In this document: positions 31,972-39,460 of the stretch, in pieces
How the letters are laid out: every line of letters starts with the position of its first letter
Numbering within the stretch: the stretch's first letter is position 1
Origin: DATJUF01 sp035524095
GTDB taxonomy: Bacteria > Desulfobacterota > Binatia > Binatales > Binataceae
Assembly: GCA_035524095.1 (NCBI GenBank)
Contig: DATKPK010000265.1
Coordinates: forward strand, 1 to 39,460
Direction: 5' to 3'
Length of the DNA stretch: 39,460 nt
Position numbers and translations under genes: made by a program
Notes under the pieces: model-generated
What the model was told of the DNA's origin: nothing
The model's input: the letters and a program-made list of their open reading frames with translations, nothing else
Database searches by the model: none

Positions 31972-32576
31972 TAATCGCCGATGATCACGCGCTCTTCCGC
32001 CAGGGATTGCGTTCGCTGCTCTTGCTGCAGCCCGATATGATCGTAGCCGCGGAAGTAGAGTCGGCCGACAAACTCCCGGGAGTACTCGCTCAGAATCCCT
32101 GCGACATCCTCTTGCTTGATCTCCAGATGGATCGCTGGACTATGGACGATATTCCATCGCTCGCACAAAAAACTGCGATAATCGTCTTAACGGCGAGCGA
32201 GAGCGTCGAAAATGGCATGGCCGCGCTGCGTCTTGGGGCGCGTGCCTTGGTGCAGAAGCGTTTCGCGATCGAAACCTTGATGACAGCGATTCAGGCCGTG
32301 CTCGAAGGCAACGTTTGGATGCCACCGTCATTGCAGGCAGCCTTTACTCAACAGGATCCCGCTTCGCGCAAGCGGCTAACCCGCCGTGAATCGGAAATTA
32401 TCCGCTGCGTTGCGATGGGGATGCGCAATGCTGAAGTTGCCGAACAGCTGTCGCTCAGCGAGAACACCGTCAAGACCCATCTGACTAACATATTTCAAAA
32501 ACTTGGTATTCGTGACCGCCTTGGACTGACGCATTATGCGATAAAGCGCGGATTGGTCAGTGTCCGCGATCGCTGA
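31956..32576 (+). CDS. NarL/FixJ-family response regulator
   Basis: This is a 206-residue regulator from ATG 31956, inside the last codons of the histidine kinase gene. The receiver domain shows acidic residues D9-D10, phospho-acceptor Asp55 ('LLLDLQMD'), a Thr in 'VLTASES' and a Lys in 'LVQKRFA'. The C-terminal LuxR-type helix-turn-helix has 'LTRRESEIIRCVAMGMRNAEVAEQL' followed by 'SENTVKTHLTNIFQKLGIRDR', in full consensus. On phosphorylation by the adjacent kinase it should dimerise and bind DNA. Targets may include its own operon or the permease upstream. There is no evidence in the window for specific sites. Confidence 0.94.
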   Translation: MATNLIIADDHALFRQGLRSLLLLQPDMIVAAEVESADKLPGVLAQNPCDILLLDLQMDRWTMDDIPSLAQKTAIIVLTASESVENGMAALRLGARALVQKRFAIETLMTAIQAVLEGNVWMPPSLQAAFTQQDPASRKRLTRRESEIIRCVAMGMRNAEVAEQLSLSENTVKTHLTNIFQKLGIRDRLGLTHYAIKRGLVSVRDR

Positions 32577-32628
32577 ACGCAAAGCCGCTTACATTAAACG
32601 GCCAATCGGATCTCTCACTCGCATCGGC

Positions 32629-32656
32629 AATGAGCATCTGCCGCAGAAATGAGCAT
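32629..32656. repeat. Direct repeat AATGAGCAT, possible enhancer site
   Basis: Two exact copies of AATGAGCAT begin 19 bases apart, close to two helical turns. They lie about 170-195 bases ahead of the expected start point of the sigma-54 promoter, the usual place for activator binding. They do not match the NtrC consensus TGCACC-N5-GGTGCA. Confidence 0.3.
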
Positions 32657-32798
32657 TGCGGTTTGATCTCTTGATCTGATGTTTAGCGGAGCAATACAGA
32701 GATCGGCTGTTTTTTTGCATCCTAGGTCCGATCTTGAATAATCCTTCGGTTTGAACTGATCATCACCCGAAAGAATTAGATACTGTGAAAGGGGTTGA

Positions 32799-32814
32799 AG
32801 GCACACCGGTTGCT
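32799..32814 (+). promoter_or_regulatory. Sigma-54 (RpoN) promoter of the ammonium transporter
   Basis: AGGCAC, five bases, then TTGCT matches the -24/-12 consensus TGGCAC-N5-TTGC(A/T). Only the first base of the -24 element differs, and the GG-to-GC spacing is the required ten bases. The start point would be near 32825, about 67 bases ahead of the amt ATG. Nitrogen control through RpoN is usual for ammonium transporters. Confidence 0.75.
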
Positions 32815-32891
32815 CTACCGCTGCGCTCAAACGCACTCTTTACGCGCGCTCTCCGAGCACTATTGATCGCGGTTCGAAAGGGCACGAGGTG

Positions 32892-34493
32892 ATGCGTAAA
32901 AATCGAGCAGGATGGAGAACAACAGTGCTGTGTGAAACTATCGCGGGGACATTCAACCTCTGGCTGGAGCGATGGCGGGATCCAGTTATACGGAAGAAGG
33001 CCGGGTATCTGATCCTGGGCAAGATGATCGGCTTGGGAATCGTATTACTACTGATCTCAAAATGGTATTTGCCCAATCAGGCCTATGCCGATGCGAATCC
33101 GCCGCTGCCATCGCCGCATATCAACGCGATCAACACGGTCTGGACCCTGGTCGCTGCCTATCTAGTCTTCTGCATGCAGGTTGGCTTCGTGATGCTCGAG
33201 GCCGGCTTCGCCCGTTCGCGCGAGACGGTGAACATCCTCGTTGAGGGTATCGCCGATACTTGCATATGCGGAATCACTTTCTGGCTGTGGGGCTTTGCCT
33301 TCATGTTCGAGCCGGGTACGCCATGGATTGGGACGACCGGCTTCATGTTGCATGGCCTGCCGCCGACCTATATGAGCACCGGCGTTCCAGTTCTCGCCTA
33401 TTGGGTATTCCAGTACGCATTCGCGGATACCTGTTCGACTGTTACTTCGGGCGCGATGATCGGACGCTGCGGTTTTATCGGCGACCTGCTCTATAGCGTC
33501 GGTGTGACCGGCTTTATCTATCCGATCATCGGCCATTGGGCATGGGGTCCGGATGGCTGGCTCGCCAATATGGGTCCGATTCCATTTCACGATTTCGCCG
33601 GTTCGACCGTGGTTCATTCAATCGGCGGCGTGATCTCCCTTGCAGGCGCAATCGCTCTCGGACCTCGGCTGGGACGTGTATTCAAACGCGACGGTGGCCA
33701 GCCCATGAAGCCGCACGATTTGATTATCGGTGCGACAGGAGGACTAATCCTCTGGTTCGGATGGTACGGGTTCAACCCCGGCAGTACGCTGTCGGCGCTT
33801 GACGCCGCAGGTATCGGACGCGTTTCGTTCAATACGACGCTGGCGGCTTGCTCGGCTGGTCTGACGGCACTGTTCTACTCGTACTACAAAACCGGCGGCA
33901 AATGGGATTTGGCCTTAACGGTCAATGGCTTTCTCGCCGGTCTGGTGGCAATCACTTGCCCTTGCTACTGGGTCGATCCGGAGGGCGCGTTTCTACTAGG
34001 GGCTGTCGCTGGCATCGTGGTCATCTGGGGCATCGATCTCCTGGAGTACCTGCGCATCGATGATCCGATAGGCGCTGTACCAGTGCATGCGATGGCGGGC
34101 ATTTGGGGTACGTTGTCGCTCGGTCTCTTTGCCGCCGGAAAGTACGGCGCACCTACTCCGCTCGGCGCTGACACGAGCACAGTCGTAACTGGACTTTTCT
34201 ACGGTGGCGGCCTCGGCGTGATGAAAGCCCAAGTCATCGGCAGCTTCTCGGTCTGCGTTGCGACCTTCATTGCTTCGATGATCTTGATGTATGCGGTCAA
34301 AGCCACCGGCACCCTGCGAGTCTCCACCGAGGGTGAGATCGAAGGTCTGGATATTCACGAGCATGGCTTCCCGGCATATCCGGAGTACGTCGTTACGGGC
34401 GACGATGGTGCGCCCAAGACGATTGACGAAGTTCCGATCGGCCGCCGAACCGGCACCAAGTTGCCTAAAGTTAAGCTGAGACAAGCTGGCTGA
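32892..34493 (+). CDS. amt: Ammonium transporter (Amt/Rh family)
   Basis: This is a 533-residue membrane protein from ATG 32892. A GTG one codon earlier is the other option. An N-terminal basic segment and one extra hydrophobic stretch ('LGKMIGLGIVLLLISKWYL') come before the eleven-helix Amt core. The core carries 'NTVWTLVAAYLVFCMQVGFVMLEAGF' spread over helix 1, the pore twin histidines in 'STVVHSIGG' and 'VPVHAMAGIWG', and the signature 'GWYGFNPGS'. The protein ends in a cytoplasmic tail. It imports ammonium. The protein is longer than E. coli AmtB at both ends. No glnK gene lies next to it, which is unusual. Nitrogen control is suggested by the sigma-54 promoter just upstream. A strong terminator follows 18 bases after the stop. 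Confidence 0.94.
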   Translation: MRKNRAGWRTTVLCETIAGTFNLWLERWRDPVIRKKAGYLILGKMIGLGIVLLLISKWYLPNQAYADANPPLPSPHINAINTVWTLVAAYLVFCMQVGFVMLEAGFARSRETVNILVEGIADTCICGITFWLWGFAFMFEPGTPWIGTTGFMLHGLPPTYMSTGVPVLAYWVFQYAFADTCSTVTSGAMIGRCGFIGDLLYSVGVTGFIYPIIGHWAWGPDGWLANMGPIPFHDFAGSTVVHSIGGVISLAGAIALGPRLGRVFKRDGGQPMKPHDLIIGATGGLILWFGWYGFNPGSTLSALDAAGIGRVSFNTTLAACSAGLTALFYSYYKTGGKWDLALTVNGFLAGLVAITCPCYWVDPEGAFLLGAVAGIVVIWGIDLLEYLRIDDPIGAVPVHAMAGIWGTLSLGLFAAGKYGAPTPLGADTSTVVTGLFYGGGLGVMKAQVIGSFSVCVATFIASMILMYAVKATGTLRVSTEGEIEGLDIHEHGFPAYPEYVVTGDDGAPKTIDEVPIGRRTGTKLPKVKLRQAG

Positions 34494-34511
34494 TAACCGT
34501 CGTTTTGGCTA

Positions 34512-34540
34512 AAGGCCGACTCTCCGGGAGAGTCGGCCTT
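34512..34540 (+). terminator. Intrinsic terminator after amt
   Basis: A perfect 13-base stem, AAGGCCGACTCTC (34512-34524) with its complement (34528-34540), has a three-base loop and is followed by CTTTTGTTTC. This is the clearest terminator in the window. Confidence 0.93.
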
Positions 34541-34611
34541 CTTTTGTTTCTGGTAAACGAAAAGTTTCCGGTCGCTAACGAGCGGTGGCTTACAGATTTG
34601 TTCTTGAAGAA

Positions 34612-35220
34612 TCAGATTAGAAGACGCGGTGGATTGGCATGTGCTGCCGCCGACGCCACCAGCAAGAGTCTGGCGCCATCACTCTTGCCCGTGACTAAGC
34701 GATGGCCCGCATGCGCATCGAAGTGCGCTGAGTCTCCGGGTTCCAGCCAGTGCTCCTCATTGGCGAAAACCAAGCCCAAGCGTCCTTCCAAAACATAGAG
34801 CCATTCTTCGCCTTCGTGATGGTTGAACTTCTTGAGGTCACGGCTCGGTGGCAGCGAAACCTCGAAAGCCTGCAGATCAGCTAACTCCGCACCGCCCGAC
34901 ACTGGCCGGTATTTGAGGCTGTTACCAACTCGAGGTAACGTCTCACCCGCCCGTACGATCGTGCATCGAGAAGACTGCGGTTCGCTGTCGCCGAGAAGCT
35001 CGGCCAAGGGAATCCCGTAAACCCGGGCCAGCGTCAGCAGCGCCGCTAATGAAGGCTGGCGACTACCGCTTTCGAGCCGTGACAGATAGGGCTCAGACAA
35101 TTCGGATCGGCTGCTAAGCTGGTCGAGGGTCCACCCATGCTGATTCCGTAATGCTTTCAGCTGCAGACCGAGGGTCGAGAGTACCTGTTCGAGCGGTTTG
35201 ATAGTCGCAGCGGCTGCCAT
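34612..35220 (-). CDS. XRE-family regulator with C-terminal cupin domain
   Basis: This is a 202-residue regulator from the start at 35220. The frame is open 17 codons further but without support. An XRE helix-turn-helix covers about residues 18-75, with 'LDQLSSRSELSEPYLSRLESGSRQPSLAALLTLA' broken into the usual Q-x-x-S, S-x-S-x-L-S-x-L-E parts. A cupin domain lies at about 120-190 ('HHEGEEWLYVLEGRLGL', then 'LEPGDSAHFDAHAGHRL'). This PuuR/SutR-like layout often controls amine or amino-acid uptake and degradation, with the cupin sensing a small ligand. Its genomic neighbours on the same strand are a MOSC protein and an amino-acid permease, which makes the permease a natural target. A TGCCC-AAA-GGGCA palindrome lies just upstream at 35244-35256. 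Confidence 0.9.
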   Translation of the reverse strand: MAAAATIKPLEQVLSTLGLQLKALRNQHGWTLDQLSSRSELSEPYLSRLESGSRQPSLAALLTLARVYGIPLAELLGDSEPQSSRCTIVRAGETLPRVGNSLKYRPVSGGAELADLQAFEVSLPPSRDLKKFNHHEGEEWLYVLEGRLGLVFANEEHWLEPGDSAHFDAHAGHRLVTGKSDGARLLLVASAAAHANPPRLLI

Positions 35221-35243
35221 ATCTTGTTTTTTTATATGCGCGA

Positions 35244-35256
35244 TGCCCAAAGGGCA
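35244..35256. promoter_or_regulatory. Possible autoregulatory operator of the XRE-cupin gene
   Basis: TGCCC and GGGCA are exact complements around AAA. The site lies 23 bases upstream of the start codon at 35220, in the 100-base gap between the MOSC and regulator genes. The short arms make this tentative. Confidence 0.25.
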
Positions 35257-35320
35257 ACCAAATTCACGCAATTATTCTGGCGGAAAGCCCGCGTCATGGC
35301 GAATAGGCTTGGCTCGCATG

Positions 35321-36139
35321 TCAAACCGGCGATACCTGATCGCCCTTATGTATAAAGCCGCCGCGCGCGACTGACGCGTAGACGCCGACGGCCGCTTGAT
35401 TCGCCTGCACAGCGGCGCGAAGGATGCCAAGATCGCGGGGCAAGTCATCTAATGGCAGCGTCGTTATGACGCATCGTTTGGTCGGACGGATAATCTTCAA
35501 GCGCACTTCGTCACCGATAGCGATGGTATTGCCGATCCAAGAGTTTTCTACAAACCCCAGCTGCTCCGGCGGCGTCGCAATTACCAGATTCGGACGAAAG
35601 CGGCGCGCATCGAAAATGCTGCCAGGAAAAGCGCTATTCAGGGTTTCCAGGGACGCGGTGGTCAACAGATGGACCACTTCACCGTCGAAGAAGGTCCCCG
35701 TAGGAATTTCTTCCTCGGTCACAGGCTCCTGCTTGGCCGCGCTATCGATGTCGGGCCAAAATTTTTCGAGCTGGGGAATGTCCGGGACTTGGGTACATAG
35801 AGTGATGTCGCGTTCCAGTGCTCCAGACAGGATCGCGTCGATATCGGGCTGATCGGAGTAAACCTGCGTGCCGTTGGGAAAGGTGATCACGACTCGCGGA
35901 AGTTCCGCCTGTTCCTCAGGCTCTTCGGCCATCCTGGCCGAGAACGTGAACAGGCGGAACCATTTGCGAGGATTCTTGGCGCTGGCGATCTTGCCGGTCG
36001 AGTGCTCAATCAGTGCGTAGGCTCGGTCACCGAGAAGTCCGCGCTCATTGAAGCGGCTGCTGCTAACTTCTTCGCCTTGCATCGACTTGATCGGATAGCG
36101 CCAGATGGTCAGCACCGAACCTAGCGAGGCTTTTGACAT
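35321..36139 (-). CDS. MOSC-domain protein with N-terminal beta-barrel domain
   Basis: This is a 272-residue protein started at 36139. A longer frame reaches 36163. The MOSC_N barrel opens with 'IWRYPIKSMQGEEV' and 'NERGLLGDRAYALI' (residues about 10-50). The MOSC domain at about 145-268 holds 'FDARRFRPNLVI' and 'IRPTKRCVITTLP', whose cysteine is the expected molybdenum ligand in mARC/YcbX-like proteins. These are molybdenum-cofactor enzymes that reduce N-hydroxylated compounds or handle sulfur. The exact substrate is unknown here, and no electron-transfer domain is fused at the C-terminus. It sits 56 bases after the permease stop on the same strand and 100 bases before the regulator. Confidence 0.88.
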   Translation of the reverse strand: MSKASLGSVLTIWRYPIKSMQGEEVSSSRFNERGLLGDRAYALIEHSTGKIASAKNPRKWFRLFTFSARMAEEPEEQAELPRVVITFPNGTQVYSDQPDIDAILSGALERDITLCTQVPDIPQLEKFWPDIDSAAKQEPVTEEEIPTGTFFDGEVVHLLTTASLETLNSAFPGSIFDARRFRPNLVIATPPEQLGFVENSWIGNTIAIGDEVRLKIIRPTKRCVITTLPLDDLPRDLGILRAAVQANQAAVGVYASVARGGFIHKGDQVSPV

Positions 36140-36195
36140 GTACGTCTCCACGGCATGACCCACAGCCTCACTCTACACCAATAGCGGTTTGCCCT

Positions 36196-37629
36196 CTAGG
36201 CAATCTGCCGAATGGGAGTACGCTTCACCTCCTGACCGTGGTCGCTATAGACGCGCTGTTGAACTTCAGCCGCATAACCGGGCGTGCGCTTATGCACGAG
36301 CAGGATCCAAGTGATACCGATTGCCAAGTAGGCAAGGAAGATGTACGGGAAAATGTTCACGGGCCATGACGGCACCGGATAGACACTGCCCACCGCAGGC
36401 ACGAGCAACAATGCCACGGAGGCGAGTGCCAGAACCATATCGACACCCCGCACGTTGCCGGTCTTGCGCAGATAGGCTGGCGCCGCAATCGAGATCAGGA
36501 AATAGGCGCCCAAGAAGCCGAACGCGCCGAACGTACCGGCGTCGTTGAAGACATCCAGGATCTGCATCCCAAAGATGGTGAGCATCGCAGTCGGGACCAG
36601 CAGGATCAGTGCAGCCATGAAGGTGACCGCGACATGCGGCGTACCATTGGTCTCATGCGCGTTACCGAGCACCGAAGGGAAGATTTCGTGCCGTGCCATC
36701 GGGTAAAGAATTCGTGCGCCCGAGTTGAGGCATGACAGCGCCAGCGAAAAGAAGCTGATCATCGCACCGATAGAAATCGGCGCTTTGAGCCAGGGCATAC
36801 TAACTATTTCCGCGAGGATATTTAGCGGCGCGTCGACTTTGTCGAGGGTGGTCTTATAACCAATAAAGCCCAGTACTTCGGTGTATGAAACGAATACGAA
36901 GAACAAGCCGGTCAGGATCAGGCTGACGATAACTGCGCGCGGAATCGTCTTGAGCGGATTCTTTGCCTCTTCGCCAAACGCCGTAGCGCACTCGAACCCT
37001 ACCAGGCTGAAGATGGCTGTAACTACACCCAACGCGACGCCCGAGAATGATGCACCATTCAAACTTAGCTGGGCATGATCAACGGTGAAGCTGTGCTTGA
37101 ACAGTACGACCCAGCAAAGAAACAGAATTAGCGCGACTGAAATGCCTTCAAGTATGAGCATCAAGACGCTGGAAAGCCGGATGTCTTTGTATGCAAGCAG
37201 CCAGATGATCCCCGCGCACACCATGAAGATCAGGATGTTGGGTAATTGAAAACCCATCATACCGAAGAGCGTGTTGCAGAAAATCGTGAAGCCGGTCATG
37301 CCTGCCGTTCCGATGAACAGGTACGCCCACACCAGACACCATCCTGAGATACCGCCGGCGGTGGTACCCAAGCCCATGACCGTGTAGGCGTACATTGAGC
37401 CGGCCGAACTGGAGCGGCGTGCGAACTGATTGAGATTCAGCGCTACAAACAGCAGCATCACGGTGCCAAACAAGTAAGCTAGCCAGCTCGCATTGCCGGC
37501 ACTGCTGTACATGAGCGGCACGATCAGCGCGGCCGTCATGGTCGGTGAAATCAAGGCGATTGCGAGCGAGGTGACCTCGGTGAAATTGAGGCATCCCTTT
37601 CTCAACGATCCAGTCGGTTCTTTGCTCAT
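36196..37629 (-). CDS. APC-superfamily amino-acid permease
   Basis: This is a 477-residue transporter from the start at 37629, which has GAGGG about ten bases upstream. A frame start at 37671 would add 14 residues. It has about twelve to fourteen membrane segments. The first core helix is unwound in the usual APC manner, with 'ALISPTMTAALIVPLMYSSAG'. 'SSAGSMYAYTVMGLG' and 'FSLVGFECATAFGEEAKNPLKTIPRAV' are strong APC blocks, the latter being the E-A-x-N-P-x-(R/K)-x-I-P signature. It should import an amino acid or amine by proton symport. The substrate cannot be deduced. It leads a minus-strand group with the MOSC protein and the XRE-cupin regulator. Confidence 0.9.
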   Translation of the reverse strand: MSKEPTGSLRKGCLNFTEVTSLAIALISPTMTAALIVPLMYSSAGNASWLAYLFGTVMLLFVALNLNQFARRSSSAGSMYAYTVMGLGTTAGGISGWCLVWAYLFIGTAGMTGFTIFCNTLFGMMGFQLPNILIFMVCAGIIWLLAYKDIRLSSVLMLILEGISVALILFLCWVVLFKHSFTVDHAQLSLNGASFSGVALGVVTAIFSLVGFECATAFGEEAKNPLKTIPRAVIVSLILTGLFFVFVSYTEVLGFIGYKTTLDKVDAPLNILAEIVSMPWLKAPISIGAMISFFSLALSCLNSGARILYPMARHEIFPSVLGNAHETNGTPHVAVTFMAALILLVPTAMLTIFGMQILDVFNDAGTFGAFGFLGAYFLISIAAPAYLRKTGNVRGVDMVLALASVALLLVPAVGSVYPVPSWPVNIFPYIFLAYLAIGITWILLVHKRTPGYAAEVQQRVYSDHGQEVKRTPIRQIA

Positions 37630-38174
37630 CAGCGTGCCCTCGAAAAACCTGGTCAGCTTGGGCCGCGACATAGTCTTGCACGGCCAGCGGACGTGTCTCT
37701 TTCACTTTTGCCCAACAGGCAAGTCGCAAGTCTGGTGCCTTGGCAAGAATCCAATGCCTTTCAGGCAATGAGTGTTGGCTGTGCGACGGATCGAGGCGAT
37801 AACCACACTATCAATTGGAACAGAAAGGCCGGTTATCACGTTGGAATCGGCGGCTATTCCCCATTTTGAAGGAGCCTCCTAGCCACTCGAAAAGCTGAGA
37901 TTTCTGCCAGCCGCTGGTGCTGATCACTGCACTTCACTTGGCCATCTTGCTGGCGACCGGAGAGGCAACTGCCAGAGCGATGAGCAATGCGTTTCATTCG
38001 CCAACGGTCCCTTGAGAGGAGGGCACGAGCTTTCCCTGTCTACAGCTTTAAGGGCTGCCGTTGACACGGGCTTTGCGGAGTCCAACACTAAAGGTGGATG
38101 GCAATTTTGCCGTATCGTTTCGCACGGCGGCTGGATTTCGAATCTGAACTGCGCTTGCAGGGCTCAGCGATCGT
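37630..38174. other. Divergent intergenic region, no gene seen
   Basis: No frame in these 545 bases looks coding. A 114-codon plus-strand frame (38012-38356) runs into the next gene out of frame and has no family features. Visible elements are an inverted repeat GATAACC (37798-37804) / GGTTATC (37831-37837) upstream of the permease and an exact TTGACA at 38061-38066. Seventeen bases further downstream is only a poor -10 (AACACT at 38084-38089). Promoters for both flanking genes should lie here. Confidence 0.5.
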
Positions 38175-38789
38175 ATGAGTGCTCCGTCCGTTCGGGGACG
38201 TGGAGCCACAAAGGCTCCTCGCTATACTGCCAAAATCCTTCGGATGCCTACGCCCGAGATAGTCCGGCGCAGCCAGCGGAAGCGGTTGCTTGGGCTGATG
38301 GCGATCACCACGGTGCTTGCGATAGTTGCAGCACGCGAGTACTTCGCGAACACTGAAGCTGGCGGAACGATTATCAGGCCGCGGCTGCAACCTAACGCTG
38401 TCGAAACGCGACTCCTACAGCTGGTCAATGCCGCGCGTGAGAACGCTGGCGAGAACGCGCTGATTTTTTCGCGACCACTGATGGCGGCCGCGTATTTCCA
38501 TAGCGCCGATATGGCGAACGCGGATTACCTGGGTTATGACGGTCCAGCCGGTGATACCCCGGTCGACCGCGTAATTAGCCGTGGTATCGATTATCGCGAA
38601 ATAGCCGAGAATCTATGCCGCCGAGATGCCGACCGACTGTCCAACCTGGCCGATCACGCTCTAGCGCAATGGCTGGCGAATCCGCACGACCGAAGTGATC
38701 TTCTAGCGCCACAGCTTCGCACAACTGCGATCGCGATTTCCCGCGCGAGTGACGGTTCATTTTATATCACCCAAGATTTTGCACGCTGA
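38175..38789 (+). CDS. Membrane-anchored CAP/SCP (YkwD-like) domain protein
   Basis: This is a 204-residue protein with a basic N-terminus, one hydrophobic segment at about 38-54 acting as an anchor or uncleaved signal, and a CAP/SCP domain at about 75-203 on the outer side. Family marks are 'LLQLVNAAREN', 'PLMAAAYFHSADMANADYLGYDG' split over helices, 'EIAENL' and 'WLANPHDRSDLLAP'. Of the usual His/Glu cavity residues, His109, Glu145 and His171 are present. The His normally found in the 'F-S-H' position is replaced ('LGYDG'). CAP proteins of bacteria have no single known activity. An alternative start at 38244 (residue 24) would still keep the anchor. It is a lone gene. Confidence 0.75.
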   Translation: MSAPSVRGRGATKAPRYTAKILRMPTPEIVRRSQRKRLLGLMAITTVLAIVAAREYFANTEAGGTIIRPRLQPNAVETRLLQLVNAARENAGENALIFSRPLMAAAYFHSADMANADYLGYDGPAGDTPVDRVISRGIDYREIAENLCRRDADRLSNLADHALAQWLANPHDRSDLLAPQLRTTAIAISRASDGSFYITQDFAR

Positions 38790-39084
38790 AGACCGCTTGC
38801 GGCCACGCGAAGCTACCGCGCGGGTTGTCGCTATTGCAACGCAACGGCGTGAGAGATACACCGACCCTTTCGCCTCTGATTTGAATTTTGAGATACAGAC
38901 CAGCGTCTGCCACTCAGACCGTCAGAATTAAGCCGCGCACGTCCTGTCGAAAGGCTATAGCAACCCTGCGCTCGATTCCGCTATGAAATCTACTCATGCG
39001 TGAAAACAGACCGCTCGGATGGCTCTGTCGAATCCTCGCCGCTCCTTCAGCCGCAATAGAAACGGAATCACGCTGAGTTCGCGA
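38790..39084. other. Gap between the CAP gene and the last lipoprotein gene
   Basis: I see no gene, terminator or RNA in these 295 bases. Short frames present are not credible. A possible earlier start of the following gene lies at 39019. Confidence 0.45.
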
Positions 39085-39460
39085 ATGAGGCGAAAATCCG
39101 CAACGTCGAGCACCGCATTGTGGGTCCTGATAGCCGCGGTAGTGCTGAACGGATGCGCCGCAGGTGCGCTCGGTCTTGGGATGCAGGGCTTACAGCTCGC
39201 CGAAGGCGGTAGTGCAATAATTGCGTCGAGTATGCAGAAAAACGACAAATCAGCCGATGAGGCCAATGACTTTGGCGTCAGTGATGAGACTCAGACGAAG
39301 AAAGAACGCAAGCTGCACGAGCAGGAGTGCAACGAATTGCTTCTGACCGCGCCGCCGGTGATCCAACTTAGAGGCCAAGCTGACGGTGCGACGAGCTGGC
39401 GCCAGCTTCATTTAGGCGGCTCTCCTGACAAACCGGTATGGGTCGTGACGCTAGGTGGCT
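39085..39460 (+). CDS. Unrecognised lipoprotein, cut by the window's right edge
   Basis: The frame is open from 39004 to the end of the window with no stop. ATG 39085 gives an ideal lipoprotein signal: an 'MRRKS' n-region, a hydrophobic core and the lipobox V-L-N-G-C with Cys24. An ATG at 39019 would add 22 residues and weaken the signal. The mature part starts Gly/Ala-rich ('AAGALGLGMQGLQLAEGG'). A hydrophilic Lys/Glu/Asp-rich stretch (about residues 50-75) follows, with a second Cys in 'HEQECNELL', and then a beta-like segment. I recognise no family. The protein is at least 125 residues long. Confidence 0.6.
   Translation, partial: MRRKSATSSTALWVLIAAVVLNGCAAGALGLGMQGLQLAEGGSAIIASSMQKNDKSADEANDFGVSDETQTKKERKLHEQECNELLLTAPPVIQLRGQADGATSWRQLHLGGSPDKPVWVVTLGG

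Larger units (their letters stand above)
32577..32891. other. Control region between the response regulator and amt
   Basis: These 315 bases hold no gene. From left to right I see a 9-base direct repeat AATGAGCAT at 32629-32637 and 32648-32656, 19 bases apart. A weak hairpin ACAG/CTGT followed by seven T's (about 32695-32717) could end the regulator transcript. A sigma-54 promoter lies at 32799-32814. Confidence 0.6.

Noticed and set aside
37770..38010. Possible glycine-type riboswitch ahead of the amino-acid permease
   Set aside because: Short look-alike pieces (such as GGAGAGG) occur, but on the wrong strand and without the conserved core order.
38012..38356. 114-codon plus-strand frame before the CAP gene
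   Set aside because: It is Cys/Ser/Trp-rich with no motif and overlaps the CAP gene in another frame for over half its length.
1..39460. Insertion sequences, phage genes, CRISPR arrays, tRNA or rRNA genes
   Set aside because: I looked for transposase and integrase motifs, regularly spaced repeats and tRNA T-loop sequences and saw none that hold up.

Overview
The window reads as chromosomal DNA of a free-living, moderately GC-rich bacterium with a Gram-negative-type envelope. The evidence is lipoprotein signals, a sigma-54-type promoter, ArnT/GtrB-like glycosyltransferases and hybrid two-component proteins. There is no rRNA, tRNA, phage, insertion sequence or CRISPR array. The gene content (Hanks-kinase island, crotonase and zinc alcohol dehydrogenase, YVTN-type beta-propeller) would suit an uncultured soil lineage such as Binatota or Acidobacteriota. 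That is an inference and should be held loosely.

Layout. 1-868: 3' end of a secreted beta-propeller protein. 1009-2175 (-): a PAS-HisKA-receiver protein without an ATPase domain. 3012-13222 (+): a compact seven-gene phospho-signalling island. It holds a vWA protein, a zinc-ribbon/FHA protein, a Ser/Thr kinase with FHA, a zinc-ribbon/pseudokinase/PP2C fusion, a transmembrane Ser/Thr kinase with a duplicated outer domain, a glycine-rich membrane protein with a degenerate FHA domain, and a lipoprotein. 13368-17011 (+): sugar catabolism genes zwf, glk and class I fructose-bisphosphate aldolase, closed by a strong terminator. 17231-20390: crotonase-family protein, zinc alcohol dehydrogenase and a convergent M20 amidohydrolase. 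20619-21285: a small HIT-like zinc-binding protein and a cold-shock protein. 21392-29594: envelope-glycan genes (three polytopic GT-C-type proteins, a GtrB/ArnC-like GT2, two methyltransferases). 29701-32576: AI-2E-family permease plus a NarL-type two-component pair. 32892-34493: ammonium transporter behind a sigma-54 promoter, ending in a textbook terminator. 34612-37629 (-): amino-acid permease, MOSC protein and XRE-cupin regulator. 38175-39460 (+): CAP/SCP-domain protein and the start of an unrecognised lipoprotein cut by the window edge.

How the parts may work together. The island contains every element of a closed phosphorylation circuit: two kinases to write, one PP2C to erase, three FHA domains to read, a vWA scaffold, and membrane and outer-face parts that could sense the envelope. 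It recalls TerY-P-type triads (vWA, PP2C, kinase) and the Fha/PpkA/PppA regulators of type VI secretion. However, no Ter, MoxR or secretion genes lie nearby and the accessory proteins are unusual, so I regard it as the best candidate for a poorly described system here.
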